From: Pseudomonas lactis | GTDB lineage: Bacteria; Pseudomonadota; Gammaproteobacteria; Pseudomonadales; Pseudomonadaceae | Reading direction: 5' to 3' | Assembly: GCF_001439845.1 (NCBI RefSeq) | Contig: NZ_JYLO01000001.1 | Coordinates: 124,001 to 188,000 of the forward strand | DNA: 64,000 nt | In this document: piece by piece, positions 44,976-53,726 of the stretch | Layout: every line of letters begins with the position of its first letter | Position numbering within the stretch: position 1 is the stretch's first letter | The notes under the pieces: model-generated | The model's input: the letters and a program-made list of their open reading frames with translations, nothing else | Told to the model about the DNA's origin: nothing | The model's database searches: none | Made by a program: the position numbers and the translations under genes

Positions 44976-46168
44976 CAGATGGTCCCCCGCAGCGGCGGGT
45001 TTTCATCGTTGAGGTAGTAGTTGCCGACCGCATGGTATTTCCAGCGCACCGGGTCGTGCAGGGTGTGCACCCGGGCATTGCGCCAGTGGCGGTCCAGGCC
45101 ATGCTCGGCCAGGGTCGCCTGGCTGCCGGCCAGTTCGAACAAGGTGCTGCCGGCTGCCAGGGAAATCTCTGTGCTCAAGGCGCGCACTTCGGCGACGGCG
45201 ATGGAGGCTGCGGCGACGGTCTGGGTATTGCTGTCGGCCTGGGCGCGATCAAGGAATTCACCTGCGCGCTCCAGCAAGGCTTCGGCGGCGTGCAGGCGGC
45301 TGCTCAGGTGGCCGAAGCTCTTGAGTGTCAGCGGGTCTTCGGTGGCTTTGTCGTTGCCGGCGTCGATCCACGGGCGGGTCTTGGTGCGCACAAAATGCAA
45401 GGCGTCCTCAAAGGCTGCGCGGGCGATGCCGGTGTCGATGGCAGCGTGGAGGATCTGCGCCAGCGGGCCAACGGTGGTCGGGCGTTCGAACGCGCTCTGG
45501 AACGGCACCACGTCTTGCGCTGCGACCCACACGTTATCGAACACCACCGAACCGCTGCCGGTGGTGCGCTGGCCGAAGCCGCTCCAGTCGTCGATCACCG
45601 TCAGGCCCGCGCTGTCACGCGGCACGAAGGCCAGTTGCTGCACGCCGTTTGCATCCACCACCGAGGTGGGGATGCGCTGGGCATAGATCGCCCCGGTGGC
45701 GTAGAACTTGCGCCCGCTGATGCGAAAACCATCGCCGTCGCGGGTGAGGCTGGTGATGCGGTCATGGGCGGTCTTGGTGCCCAGTTCCGCCAAGGCGTTG
45801 CCAAAGCGTTGGCCGGCCAATACCTCGGCGTACAGGCGTTGCTGCTGTTCGGAGCTGCCGTTCACGCGCAGTACTTCGAGGGCATAGAAATGGTTTTGCG
45901 GAATCTGGCCCAACGAGCCGTCGGCCTGGGCGATCAGTGCGATGACCTTGGCCAGGGTGACGTTGGACACGCCCGCGCCGCCGTAGGCCTTGGGCACGCT
46001 GATGCCCCACAGGCCAGAGCGGGAAAACACGTCCAGTTCGGGCAATGGCAGGCGGCGTTCGCGGTCGCGTTGGGCGCTGTCACGGCGCAAGTCTTCAGCA
46101 AGGTCGCTGGCGACAATAAGCGCTTGTTCGTCGCTGGTGATGACCGCGACGGGGTGAGAAAGGGTCAT
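44975..46168 (-). CDS. sfnB: SfnB-family sulfur acquisition oxidoreductase 1
   Basis: 397 residues from ATG 46168, with GGAG upstream; the frame continues upstream but only over the end of the preceding gene. Acyl-CoA dehydrogenase fold: LPELDVFSRSGLWGISVPKAYGGAG, IAQADGSLGQIPQNHFYALEVL, FRISGRKFYATGAIYAQRIP and a C-terminal RHWRNARVHTLHDPVRWKYHAVG. This is the SfnB/DszC-like group of FMN oxidoreductases used under sulfate limitation. A paralogue lies 40 bp upstream. Its substrate is not identifiable. Confidence 0.85.
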   Translation of the reverse strand: MTLSHPVAVITSDEQALIVASDLAEDLRRDSAQRDRERRLPLPELDVFSRSGLWGISVPKAYGGAGVSNVTLAKVIALIAQADGSLGQIPQNHFYALEVLRVNGSSEQQQRLYAEVLAGQRFGNALAELGTKTAHDRITSLTRDGDGFRISGRKFYATGAIYAQRIPTSVVDANGVQQLAFVPRDSAGLTVIDDWSGFGQRTTGSGSVVFDNVWVAAQDVVPFQSAFERPTTVGPLAQILHAAIDTGIARAAFEDALHFVRTKTRPWIDAGNDKATEDPLTLKSFGHLSSRLHAAEALLERAGEFLDRAQADSNTQTVAAASIAVAEVRALSTEISLAAGSTLFELAGSQATLAEHGLDRHWRNARVHTLHDPVRWKYHAVGNYYLNDENPPLRGTI

Positions 46169-46208
46169 GAGTTTCTCCAGAAGCTCGTGGAAAAAGTGTT
46201 CTGGTTGG

Positions 46209-47450
46209 TTAAATCCAGGAATGACGAGCCGGCAAGGTGCCGTTGAGTCGATAGGCGCCGATGGCGTGGTACTTCCAGCGCACCGGGTCGTGCAGGGTGT
46301 GCACCCGGGCGTTGCGCCAGTGACGGTCAAGGTTGAATTCGGCCAGGGTGGCGCGGCTGCCGGCCAGTTCGAAGAGCTTCTCGGTGACTTGTAACGCCAC
46401 TTCGGTGGTCAGCACCTTGGCCTCGGCCACGGCAATCGAGGCGTGGGCGGCGGATTGCGCGGTGATCGGCGCGGCGCTGACCTGGTCCAGCACCTGGCCT
46501 GCCTTGCGCAGCAGGGCTTCGGCGGCGTGCAGTTCGATCTTCAGCTTGCCGATATCGGCGATCACATACAGGTCGTCGCTGGCTCGCTCGACCTTGGCGT
46601 CGATCCACGGGCGCGAACGCTCACGTACGAAGGCGATGGCATCGTCGAGGGCGCCCCGGGCGATGCCGGCGTCTATGGCGGCCTGGATCAGTTGCGACAC
46701 GGCCCCCTGGATATTCGGGCTTTCGCCCAGGCGCCAGTTGTCGATGACCAGTTCCGGGTCCACTGCCACGCGGTCAAGCAAGACGGTGCCGCTGGCGGTA
46801 GTGCGTTGGCCAAAGCCGGACCAATCATCAACGATGCGCAGCCCTTCGCTGCCGCGACGTACAAAGGCCATGACCTGCTTGCCGTCATCGTTCAGGGCCT
46901 TGATTGCCACCCAGTGAGCGAACAGCGCGCCTGTGGAGTAGAACTTCTGGCCGCTGAGCACGTAACCGTCGCCTTCGGCCGTGAGGCGCGCCTTGAGCTC
47001 AAGGGTATTTTTGGTGCCGCGTTCCGGTCCGCCGTTGCCGATGCGCCAGCCGTCGAGCACGCTCTGGAACAGCTGCTTTTTCTGACGCTCGGTGGCGGTG
47101 CCCTGCAATACGTGCAAGATGCCGAAATGGTTCTGCGGGATCTGCCCGAGTGCCGGGTCGGCCGCGCTGATGATCGCGAAGACTTCGGCCAGGGTCACAA
47201 ACGACACCTGGGGGCCGCCGTATTCACGGGGAATGGAAATACTGCCCAAGCCGCTGCGGGTGAATTGTTCGAGCTGCGCCCACGGCAGTTTGCGTTGCTG
47301 GTCGCGCTGGGCGGCCTGCGCACGCGCAGCCTGGGCCAGCTCGTGGGCGGCGCTCAGCGCCTGGGCGTCGTTGCGCAGCACCGTGGCGGGCAACAGCAGG
47401 GGGGCTACGTCCAGATCACTCTGGGGGGATGTTAGAGCCAAGTTAGACAT
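46209..47450 (-). CDS. sfnB: SfnB-family sulfur acquisition oxidoreductase 2
   Basis: 413 residues from ATG 47450 (MSNLALTSPQSDLDV), with AAGGAG upstream; the longer frame to 47525 has no support. Same architecture as the next gene: LEQFTRSGLGSISIPREYGG, ISAADPALGQIPQNHFG, YVLSGQKFYSTGALFAHW, WSGFGQRTTASGTVLLD and the near-identical RHWRNARVHTLHDPVRWKYHAIG. The two are tandem paralogues. It is the first gene of the run sfnB-sfnB-monooxygenase-metQNI, and a possible CysB-type box precedes it by about 155 bp. Confidence 0.87.
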   Translation of the reverse strand: MSNLALTSPQSDLDVAPLLLPATVLRNDAQALSAAHELAQAARAQAAQRDQQRKLPWAQLEQFTRSGLGSISIPREYGGPQVSFVTLAEVFAIISAADPALGQIPQNHFGILHVLQGTATERQKKQLFQSVLDGWRIGNGGPERGTKNTLELKARLTAEGDGYVLSGQKFYSTGALFAHWVAIKALNDDGKQVMAFVRRGSEGLRIVDDWSGFGQRTTASGTVLLDRVAVDPELVIDNWRLGESPNIQGAVSQLIQAAIDAGIARGALDDAIAFVRERSRPWIDAKVERASDDLYVIADIGKLKIELHAAEALLRKAGQVLDQVSAAPITAQSAAHASIAVAEAKVLTTEVALQVTEKLFELAGSRATLAEFNLDRHWRNARVHTLHDPVRWKYHAIGAYRLNGTLPARHSWI

Positions 47451-47604
47451 CAGCGCCGCTCCTTGGCTGCACGCAATGCCCTGGCGTTGTGCACCGGGGT
47501 AATTCTGACCATACCGACCTCGCATTCAATGAAATAAACAGAAAAATCAGGAATGTCCGGTGGTCCGGTGCATATACCCTAAGCGTGTTAATTATTTAAA
47601 TAAA

Positions 47605-47620
47605 CTAACTTTTAGGAATA
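47605..47620 (-). promoter_or_regulatory. Possible CysB-type box upstream of the sfnB operon
   Basis: The + strand CTAACTTTTAGGAATA differs from the sftP copy at two positions. In the direction of sfnB it reads TATTCCTAAAAGTTAG. It sits in an AT-rich gap with TTAATTATTTAAATAAAC next to it. Assignment to a regulator is inference. Confidence 0.5.
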
Positions 47621-47633
47621 TGCATAGAAGGGC

Positions 47634-48425
47634 TCACCCCGGTTCACAGGGTGAGCCGAAGCGACGCGGTTGATAGCCCGGGGCGGGCGAGGCTGGGCAG
47701 GGAGTAGGTGTGCAGGCGGCGATGCGCAGCGTACGGGCGGGCGCCCAGCGGGAGTTGTTACCCACGCGGTCGAGAATGCAGTAGGTGACCTCCAATCGGC
47801 AGTCGTCGCCGGCTTCGACAATGATGTGGGGCGGCACCCACACCTGCACCGCCAGGCCGACGCCCTGGGCCTGTATGCGGGGCAGGTCCAGGCGTACATC
47901 GCCCCAGCGCAAGGTGATGGCATCGCCCGTGCTCATGTTCAGGTAAGGCTCGATGGTCAGCGGAATGCCGCGCCTTACCTGGCTGCTGTTGACGCCATGG
48001 CGGCGGATCGTCTCGGGCAGGTTCACGGGCGCCAGGTTCTGGTTTTCATCGCTGCCCTCCGGGTTCAGGCGCGGCGAAGGCTGACCGCCGGGGTAGCTGG
48101 TCTTGACCCGCACCAGGGTCACCGCCGAGCGCATCGGGCCATGGCCGATCTGCAAGACCTGATAATGGACGCGTGCCGGGCCATCCTGCACAAAGCTCTG
48201 CGGTACGCACAGGTGGGTATAGGTGCCGATCTTGCAAGCCGTCACCTTACGCGAGGCAGCAAAGCAGTTGTTCCAGAACAGTTCAATCAGGTCACCTTCT
48301 TCCATGCTCGGATAGGGCGAGATATCGACCTGCAAATGGGCGGACGCCAGGGCGCTGATGCCGTTTCCAATAGCCTGGGGCAGCCTTGGGGCACGGAGCG
48401 TGGCCGGGGTTTGAGTGTGTGTCAT
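47634..48425 (-). CDS. Two-domain protein of unknown function with an internal duplication
   Basis: 263 residues from ATG 48425, with AAGGAG 7-8 bp upstream; a longer frame to 48485 lacks a ribosome site. It holds two similar modules: VDISPYPSMEEGDLIELFW at about 33-51, then VHYQVLQIGHGPMRSA, and again LTIEPYLNMSTGDAITLRW followed by VTYCILDRVGNNSRWAPA. The alternating hydrophobic pattern suggests Ig-like beta sandwiches. No signal peptide is seen, although four or five cysteines are present. I do not recognise a family. It is divergent from nothing close and stands alone. Confidence 0.6.
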   Translation of the reverse strand: MTHTQTPATLRAPRLPQAIGNGISALASAHLQVDISPYPSMEEGDLIELFWNNCFAASRKVTACKIGTYTHLCVPQSFVQDGPARVHYQVLQIGHGPMRSAVTLVRVKTSYPGGQPSPRLNPEGSDENQNLAPVNLPETIRRHGVNSSQVRRGIPLTIEPYLNMSTGDAITLRWGDVRLDLPRIQAQGVGLAVQVWVPPHIIVEAGDDCRLEVTYCILDRVGNNSRWAPARTLRIAACTPTPCPASPAPGYQPRRFGSPCEPG

Positions 48426-48686
48426 AAGTAATCTCCTTGATGCAGCCAGCAGCAATCGTTCCGAAGCCTCGACGCACAGGCGCAAGGGGGTTCGAAAGGC
48501 ACGATTCAGTCAGTAGCCGGGATGGGATCCAATCCTCAAGGCGCTAGATAAGAGGGTTGGCCAGGGAGCGTCAATGGAGGCAAAGGGCTTAACGGCGGGT
48601 TTGGAGAGATTCAGAAGGGTCTGACGGGGCGGGGGATTTTAAGGCGCTTACGACGGGGGCTTTTACGCGCTCAACCTGCAACCCCT
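48426..48686. other. Gene-free stretch upstream of the two-domain protein
   Basis: Together with the REP element this is a 371-bp gap between two same-strand genes. The proximal part should hold the promoter of the two-domain protein. The distal part has runs of G (GACGGGGCGGGGGATTTT) but no clear gene, terminator or RNA. Confidence 0.4.
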
Positions 48687-48786
48687 TGTAGGAGCGAGCT
48701 TGCTCGCGAAGAACGCCCAGGCAACTCGGTCAATCTGATTCACCGCGTTATCGTTAACGTTCTTCGCGAGCAAGCTCGCTCCTACA
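48687..48786. repeat. REP/BIME inverted pair, GTAGGAGCGAGCTTGCTC type
   Basis: TGTAGGAGCGAGCTTGCTCG and its complement flank a CGCGTTATCGTTAACG core. Near-identical to the copy at 26957-27055. It ends 10 bp before the stop of the ABC ATPase gene. Confidence 0.9.
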
Positions 48787-48796
48787 CTGGGAGGCG

Positions 48797-49543
48797 TCAG
48801 TGGGCGAGGAATTTGCTCAGGAACTGTTTGGTGCGTTCTTCCTTGGGGTTGGCAAATAGAGCCTTGGCATCGCCCTGTTCGACGATCACGCCCTTGTCGA
48901 AAAAGATCACCCGGTTGGCCACATCACGGGCAAAGCTCATCTCGTGAGTGACGATAACCATGGTGCGGTTTTCTTCGGCCAGGCTACGAATGGTCGCCAA
49001 AACTTCGCCCACCAGTTCCGGGTCGAGGGCCGAGGTGGGTTCGTCGAACAGGATCACCTCCGGCTCCATGGCCAATGCGCGGGCAATCGCCACACGCTGT
49101 TGCTGGCCGCCGGACAGCCGCCTCGGGTAAGACGCTTCCTTGCCCGCCAGGCCGACCCTGGCCAACAGCGTGCGCCCCAGTTCGGCCGCCGCTTCCCGTG
49201 GCATCTTCTTGACCACGATGGGGCCTTCGATGACGTTTTCCAGCGCGGTACGGTGGGGGAACAGGTTGAAGTTCTGGAACACGAAGCCCACATGCTGACG
49301 CAGACGCCGCACCAGGCCCTGTTGCTGGTTGAGCGGCCTGCTGCTGTCGATCTCGATGTCACCCACCTTGATACGGCCGCTGGTGGGCTCTTCGAGGAAG
49401 TTCAGGCAGCGCAGGAAGGTGGTCTTGCCCGAACCGCTGGGGCCGATGATGGCGACCACTTCGCCTTCCTTGACCTCAAGGTCGATGCCGTTGAGCACCA
49501 CCTGACCATTGAATTGTTTGGTCAGTTTTTCAACCACGATCAT
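48797..49543 (-). CDS. tcyN: Cystine-type ABC transporter ATPase
   Basis: 248 residues from ATG 49543. Walker [10 protein letters not shown], signature [13 protein letters not shown] and Walker [15 protein letters not shown] are complete. It belongs to the GlnQ class and closely follows the permease gene (3 bp). With the binding protein, permease and dcyD, it fits the L-cystine importer TcyJLN (YecC). The substrate is from context. Confidence 0.85.
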   Translation of the reverse strand: MIVVEKLTKQFNGQVVLNGIDLEVKEGEVVAIIGPSGSGKTTFLRCLNFLEEPTSGRIKVGDIEIDSSRPLNQQQGLVRRLRQHVGFVFQNFNLFPHRTALENVIEGPIVVKKMPREAAAELGRTLLARVGLAGKEASYPRRLSGGQQQRVAIARALAMEPEVILFDEPTSALDPELVGEVLATIRSLAEENRTMVIVTHEMSFARDVANRVIFFDKGVIVEQGDAKALFANPKEERTKQFLSKFLAH

Positions 49544-49546
49544 GCT

Positions 49547-50212
49547 TCAAGACTCCAGGTCATGCCGGTTGACCCGGTCTTCCAGACGATTTTGCAGATG
49601 CGCCAGGATGCTCGCCAGGATCCAGTAGATCAGGGCCGCGGACAGATACATGGTGAAGATTTCGAAGGTACGTGCCGACACCAGTTGGGCCTGGCGGAAC
49701 AGCTCGGGCACCTGGATGGTGGCGGCCAGCGCCGTGTCCTTGACCAGCGAAATAAAGCTGTTGCCCAAAGGTGGCAACGCCGTGCGCATCGCCTGGGGCA
49801 GGATGGCCCGGCGCAACGTTTGCGCTCGGGTCATACCGATACTGGCAGCGGCTTCCCACTGGCCACGCTCGATGGAGGCGATGGCGGCCCGCAGGATTTC
49901 ACAGGCATAGGCGGCCATGTTCAGCGAAAAGCCGATCATGGCGGCCGGGATCGGGTCCAGCTCGATGCCCACTTGCGGCAAGCCGTAGTAGATCAGGAAC
50001 AGCTGCACCAGCAACGGCGTGCCGCGAAAGAACGACACGTAGACCCGGGCCGTCCAGCTCAAGAGCTTGAAGCGCGACAGGCGCATCAAGGCCAGGCCGA
50101 AGCCCAGCAGCAGGCCGAAAAACATCCCGCCCAGACTGAGGATTACCGTGTAATACGCGCCCTTGAGCAGAAAGGGCGCGGAGTCCAGCGCGAGTTGGAA
50201 ACCTGCTTCCAT
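49547..50212 (-). CDS. tcyL: Cystine-type ABC transporter permease
   Basis: 221 residues from ATG 50212. HisM-type permease: FFRGTPLLVQLFLIYYGLPQVG, GFSLNMAAYACEILRAAIASIERGQWEAAASIGMT and ILPQAMRTALPPLGNSFISLVKDTAL. It overlaps the stop of the binding-protein gene by 1 bp and precedes the ATPase gene by 3 bp. Matches TcyL (YecS). Confidence 0.85.
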   Translation of the reverse strand: MEAGFQLALDSAPFLLKGAYYTVILSLGGMFFGLLLGFGLALMRLSRFKLLSWTARVYVSFFRGTPLLVQLFLIYYGLPQVGIELDPIPAAMIGFSLNMAAYACEILRAAIASIERGQWEAAASIGMTRAQTLRRAILPQAMRTALPPLGNSFISLVKDTALAATIQVPELFRQAQLVSARTFEIFTMYLSAALIYWILASILAHLQNRLEDRVNRHDLES

Positions 50213-51006
50213 TATTGCGTGACGTCAGCGTTGAAGTACTTCTCGGACAGCGTCTTCAAGGTGCCGTCGGCGCGCAGTTTGTCCAGAGCCTTGTTCACCG
50301 CGTCGAGCAATTCAGGCTCGCCTTTGCGCAGGGCGATACCGGATTCCTGACGGGAGAAGGCGTCGCCGGCAGCGGCGGTGTCGGGGGCTTTCTTGGCGTA
50401 TTCCAGGGCGGCCAGGCGGTCGATCAGGATGGCGTCGATGCGGCCGATACGCAGGTCTTGGAACTTGGTCGGGTCGTCGTTGTAGGTCTTGATAATAGCT
50501 TTAGGCTGGTTGTCCTTGAGCCATTGTTCGTAGTTGGTGCCCAGGCCCACACCGACTTTCTTGCCGGCCAGGTCGTCGGCTTTCTTGATCGAGTCGACGT
50601 TCTTTTTCAGCACCAGCGCCTGGATGCCGGACACGGTGTAAGGCTTGGAGAAATCGTATTTTTTCTTGCGCTCTTCGGAGATGGTTACCTGGTTGACCAC
50701 AGCGTCCAGGCGCTTGGATTCCAGCGCGGCGAGGATGCCGTCCCATGGCGTGGCTTGCAGCTTGACCTTCACGCCCAGCTCCTTGGCCAGCGCCTCGGAC
50801 AGTTCCACTTCAAAACCGCTGAGCTTGCCGCTTTCATCGACGAAGCTGAACGGAGGGTAGGTGCCTTCCAGGCCGATCTTGATCTCGCCGGCCTTCTTGA
50901 TAGTGTTCAACTGCTCGCCGGCAACCGCCTGGCCCAGCCAGCCAGCGCCAAGCGCCAGGCCCAAAGTGCCAACCAACAGCGTGCGACGAAATGCAGAAAT
51001 AGTCAT
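50212..51006 (-). CDS. tcyJ: Cystine-binding periplasmic protein
   Basis: 264 residues from ATG 51006; a longer frame to 51219 passes through the promoter region and REP. A Sec signal (LLVGTLGLALGAGWLGQAVA) precedes an SBP_bac_3 domain: IKIGLEGTYPPFSFVDESGKLSGFEVELSEAL, DAVVNQVTISEERKKKYDFSKPYTVSG and IGRIDAILIDRLAALEY. Pattern and length match FliY/TcyJ. It opens the operon tcyJ-tcyL-tcyN. The AT-rich 51110-51170 region upstream has CTTTTTGGAAATA, a weak match to the sulfur box. Confidence 0.87.
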   Translation of the reverse strand: MTISAFRRTLLVGTLGLALGAGWLGQAVAGEQLNTIKKAGEIKIGLEGTYPPFSFVDESGKLSGFEVELSEALAKELGVKVKLQATPWDGILAALESKRLDAVVNQVTISEERKKKYDFSKPYTVSGIQALVLKKNVDSIKKADDLAGKKVGVGLGTNYEQWLKDNQPKAIIKTYNDDPTKFQDLRIGRIDAILIDRLAALEYAKKAPDTAAAGDAFSRQESGIALRKGEPELLDAVNKALDKLRADGTLKTLSEKYFNADVTQ

Positions 51007-51176
51007 GGAGAGCCCCTGTGTTTTTATGGTGAGCGAAGCAGGTGACGCGGTAGTCGTATCCTGCCCTAAAGTGCGAAGCGCGTCTTCGCCTTCGGCGCGA
51101 TGATAAGACGGGTTTTTAAGTCTTGAAAATAATAAAAATAGAATTTCATATTCTTTTTGGAAATATGTACGGCTTG

Positions 51177-51264
51177 TGTAGGAGCTGGCTTGCCTGCGAT
51201 TGCAGTGTGTCAGTGCCAAGTTTCTGGCTGACCCACCGCAATCGCAGGCAAGCCAGCTCCCACA
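51177..51264. repeat. REP/BIME inverted pair
   Basis: TGTAGGAGCTGGCTTGCCTG and the complementary ATCGCAGGCAAGCCAGCTCC arm, separated by a GTCAG/CTGAC core. Between tcyJ and dcyD. Confidence 0.9.
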
Positions 51265-51278
51265 TCGACCGTATTTAA

Positions 51279-52274
51279 TCAGTTGAAAACTGAGTCATAA
51301 GCAAACAACGCCGGCGCCCCACCGGTGTGCAGGAAAATAATCGGCCCCTCTTCAAAGCGCTGGCGCCCGATGCCGTCGAGCAAACCGGCCATGGCCTTGC
51401 CGGTATACACCGGGTCCAGCAACAGACCTTCCTGGCTGGCCAAAAGTTTGATCGCCGATAGGGTGCCAGCGTTTGGCTCGCCATAACGCGGCCCGAAATA
51501 CTCGTCCCACAGGGTCACCTTAAAGGCTTCGGGAATAGCCACACCGAGCAACTCGGCGGTGCGTTCGGCCAGGCCCTGCACCTTGGGTAATTGCGCTTGC
51601 TCGGTGCGCGACACCGTGATGCCGATCACCGGCAACTGCGGCAATGCTTCGCTCAAGGCCAGGGCCAGGCCGCTGTGGGTGCCGGCGCTGCCAGAGGCAA
51701 GCACAACCGCGGCGAATTGGATGCCGCTGTCTTCAATCTGCGCGGCCAACTCCAGCCCGGCGCGCACGTAACCCAACGCGCCGAGGGCATTGGAGCCGCC
51801 GATAGGCACCAGGTACGGCTTCTTGCCGTTGCTGCGCAGGCGGTCGGCGAGGGCGTTGAGTTGGTCGTCGACGTTGTCGAGGTTTTCCACCAGTTCCACT
51901 TTGGCGTCGAACAGCTCCAGCAGCAGGCGATTGCCGTTGCCAAGGTAGTTGGGGTCGTCGGTGCCGGTAGGGTTTTCCAGCAGGGCAACACAGCCCAGGC
52001 CGAGCTTGGCGGCGAGCGCGGCGGTCTGGCGCACATGGTTGGACTGGATCGCGCCAGCGGTGACCAAGGTGTCGGCGCCCTGGGCAAGCGCGTCGGCGGC
52101 CAGGTATTCGAGTTTGCGCAGCTTGTTGCCGCCCATGGCCAGCGGCGTGGTGTCATCGCGTTTGACGTAGATGTCCCTGCCCAGCCAGGCCGACAGCCGC
52201 TCGAGTTTTTCCAGGGCGGTGGCATTGCCCAGTAGTTCCAGGCGGTCAAAACGGGCGAGCTGTTGTTTGATCAT
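51279..52274 (-). CDS. dcyD: D-cysteine desulfhydrase
   Basis: 331 residues from ATG 52274 ([24 protein letters not shown]); an in-frame extension to 52319 has no support. Fold-type II PLP enzyme of the ACC deaminase-like group: [17 protein letters not shown] with PLP lysine K51, then [21 protein letters not shown] and [16 protein letters not shown]. It degrades D-cysteine to pyruvate, ammonia and sulfide. It lies just upstream of tcyJLN on the same strand, the usual dcyD-tcy pairing, separated by a REP element. Confidence 0.9.
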   Translation of the reverse strand: MIKQQLARFDRLELLGNATALEKLERLSAWLGRDIYVKRDDTTPLAMGGNKLRKLEYLAADALAQGADTLVTAGAIQSNHVRQTAALAAKLGLGCVALLENPTGTDDPNYLGNGNRLLLELFDAKVELVENLDNVDDQLNALADRLRSNGKKPYLVPIGGSNALGALGYVRAGLELAAQIEDSGIQFAAVVLASGSAGTHSGLALALSEALPQLPVIGITVSRTEQAQLPKVQGLAERTAELLGVAIPEAFKVTLWDEYFGPRYGEPNAGTLSAIKLLASQEGLLLDPVYTGKAMAGLLDGIGRQRFEEGPIIFLHTGGAPALFAYDSVFN

Positions 52275-52345
52275 GGTTACGCACGGTGGCTGAGTGATGG
52301 GGGGACTATAGGCAGGCACTTTTCATCGGGCAACCGTCAATCGCT

Positions 52346-52361
52346 TATGCCGAAAGGTTCT
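52346..52361 (+). promoter_or_regulatory. Possible CysB-type box between dcyD and epsC
   Basis: TATGCCGAAAGGTTCT, within TTATGCCGAAAGGTTCTTAT, matches TATTCCTAAAAGTTAG (the sfnB box in gene direction) at most positions. It lies 80-95 bp before the epsC start, in the gap between two divergent cysteine-metabolism genes. Confidence 0.4.
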
Positions 52362-52440
52362 TATGCTCACACCATTGGTTCTTAAGAGCTGCCTGGGTGC
52401 ATACCGTAAAGTGATGGCCATTTCGTCAGGAGTGAATACC

Positions 52441-53367
52441 GTGAGTGAGCGTTCCAGTCATTGGCAATTGCAGACCATCGTCAGCCAGCTGCGCGGCGCC
52501 CGCGACCAGTGGCGAACGCGCAATGGGCGCTTGAGTGGCGAGCATGGTGGCCGCGAGTTGCCGTCCCGCGAGGCGGTGGCACAGATTCTTGAGGCCTTGT
52601 GCGGCGCCCTGTTTCCGATGCGCCTGGGCCCGGCGGACCTGCGCGAAGAAAGCGAAGACTTCTACGTGGGCCACACCCTCGACGTCGCGCTCAACGCCTT
52701 GCTCGCCCAGGCGCGCCTGGAGTTACGCTATGCCGCGCGCCAGAGCGGTGAGGACGACAGCGAAGTCAACGCCCACGCAATTCGCCTGATCCAGGATTTC
52801 GCCCTGGCCTTGCCATCCTTGCGCAGCCTGCTGGACACCGACGTACTGGCCGCCTACCACGGCGACCCGGCCGCACGCAGTGTGGATGAGGTGCTGTTGT
52901 GCTACCCGGGCATCCTGGCGGTGATCCACCATCGCCTGGCCCATCACCTGTACCGTGCCGGCCTGCCGCTGTTGGCGCGGATCAGTGCAGAAATCGCCCA
53001 CTCGGCCACCGGCATTGATATCCACCCCGGCGCACAGATCGGCCCGAGTTTCTTTATCGACCACGGCACGGGCGTGGTGATTGGCGAGACGGCGATCATC
53101 GGCGAGCGCGTGCGCATCTACCAGGCCGTGACACTGGGGGCCAAACGCTTTCCGGCGGATGAAGATGGGCAATTGCAGAAAGGCCACCCGCGTCACCCCA
53201 TTGTTGAAGATGATGTGGTGATCTACGCCGGGGCGACGATCCTGGGGCGGATCACCATTGGCCAGGGTTCGACCATTGGCGGCAATGTGTGGCTGACCCG
53301 CAGCGTGCCGGCCGGGGCGAATATCACTCAGGCGAACTTGCAGCATGATGATGGGGCGCAGAAGTAA
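52441..53367 (+). CDS. epsC: Serine O-acetyltransferase
   Basis: 308 residues from GTG 52441, chosen because AGGAG lies 8 bp upstream; ATG 52414 is in frame but has no ribosome site. An alpha-helical N-terminal region precedes left-handed beta-helix hexapeptide repeats: TGIDIHPGAQIGPSFFIDHGTGVVIGETAIIGERVRIYQAVTLGA, with the catalytic His-Asp in the IDHGTG segment. It makes O-acetylserine, the direct precursor of cysteine and of the CysB inducer N-acetylserine. Longer than E. coli CysE, matching the EpsC group. It is divergent from dcyD. Confidence 0.88.
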   Translation: MSERSSHWQLQTIVSQLRGARDQWRTRNGRLSGEHGGRELPSREAVAQILEALCGALFPMRLGPADLREESEDFYVGHTLDVALNALLAQARLELRYAARQSGEDDSEVNAHAIRLIQDFALALPSLRSLLDTDVLAAYHGDPAARSVDEVLLCYPGILAVIHHRLAHHLYRAGLPLLARISAEIAHSATGIDIHPGAQIGPSFFIDHGTGVVIGETAIIGERVRIYQAVTLGAKRFPADEDGQLQKGHPRHPIVEDDVVIYAGATILGRITIGQGSTIGGNVWLTRSVPAGANITQANLQHDDGAQK

Positions 53368-53389
53368 TACCTGAGTAGACACCCATCAG

Positions 53390-53478
53390 TGTGGGAGCTG
53401 GCTTGCCTGCGATAGCGGTGTATCAGTCAAAGGAAGGGCGGCTGACCCACCGCTATCGCAGGCAAGCCAGCTCCCACA
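53390..53478. repeat. REP/BIME inverted pair
   Basis: TGTGGGAGCTGGCTTGCCTG and its complement, with AGCGGTG/CACCGCT extending the arms. Between epsC and the BetT-type gene; the rest of this 359-bp gap holds the palindrome at 53606 and AT-poor sequence without a gene. Confidence 0.9.
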
Positions 53479-53605
53479 TTTAGAATGTATTTCAACGTGG
53501 GGTCGCTGAACGATTTGCCTCCTTCATCCGTCATACCAATCCCTGAGCTAGTGTAGGAAACACCTACCACTCAGCCCCGAGATTAGTCCCAGACCGCCTA
53601 TTCAT

Positions 53606-53635
53606 GTTTAACTTGAACGTTCGTTCAAGTTAAAC
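53606..53635. promoter_or_regulatory. Perfect 30-bp palindrome upstream of betT (TetR-type operator)
   Basis: GTTTAACTTGAAC, then GTTC, then GTTCAAGTTAAAC: two exact 13-nt arms around a 4-nt centre. It lies 91 bp before the BetT-type gene. The TTGAACGTTCGTTCAA core is like operators of the choline repressor BetI and other TetR proteins. No regulator gene is adjacent. Confidence 0.7.
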
Positions 53636-53726
53636 CGGTGGTTCGCTGCCCGCTCACAACAGGAGGCTTACCTTTGCTGAGTCCGTTTTTTACAGCCATA
53701 TCCCGCAACCTTGAGGTGCATCGTTC

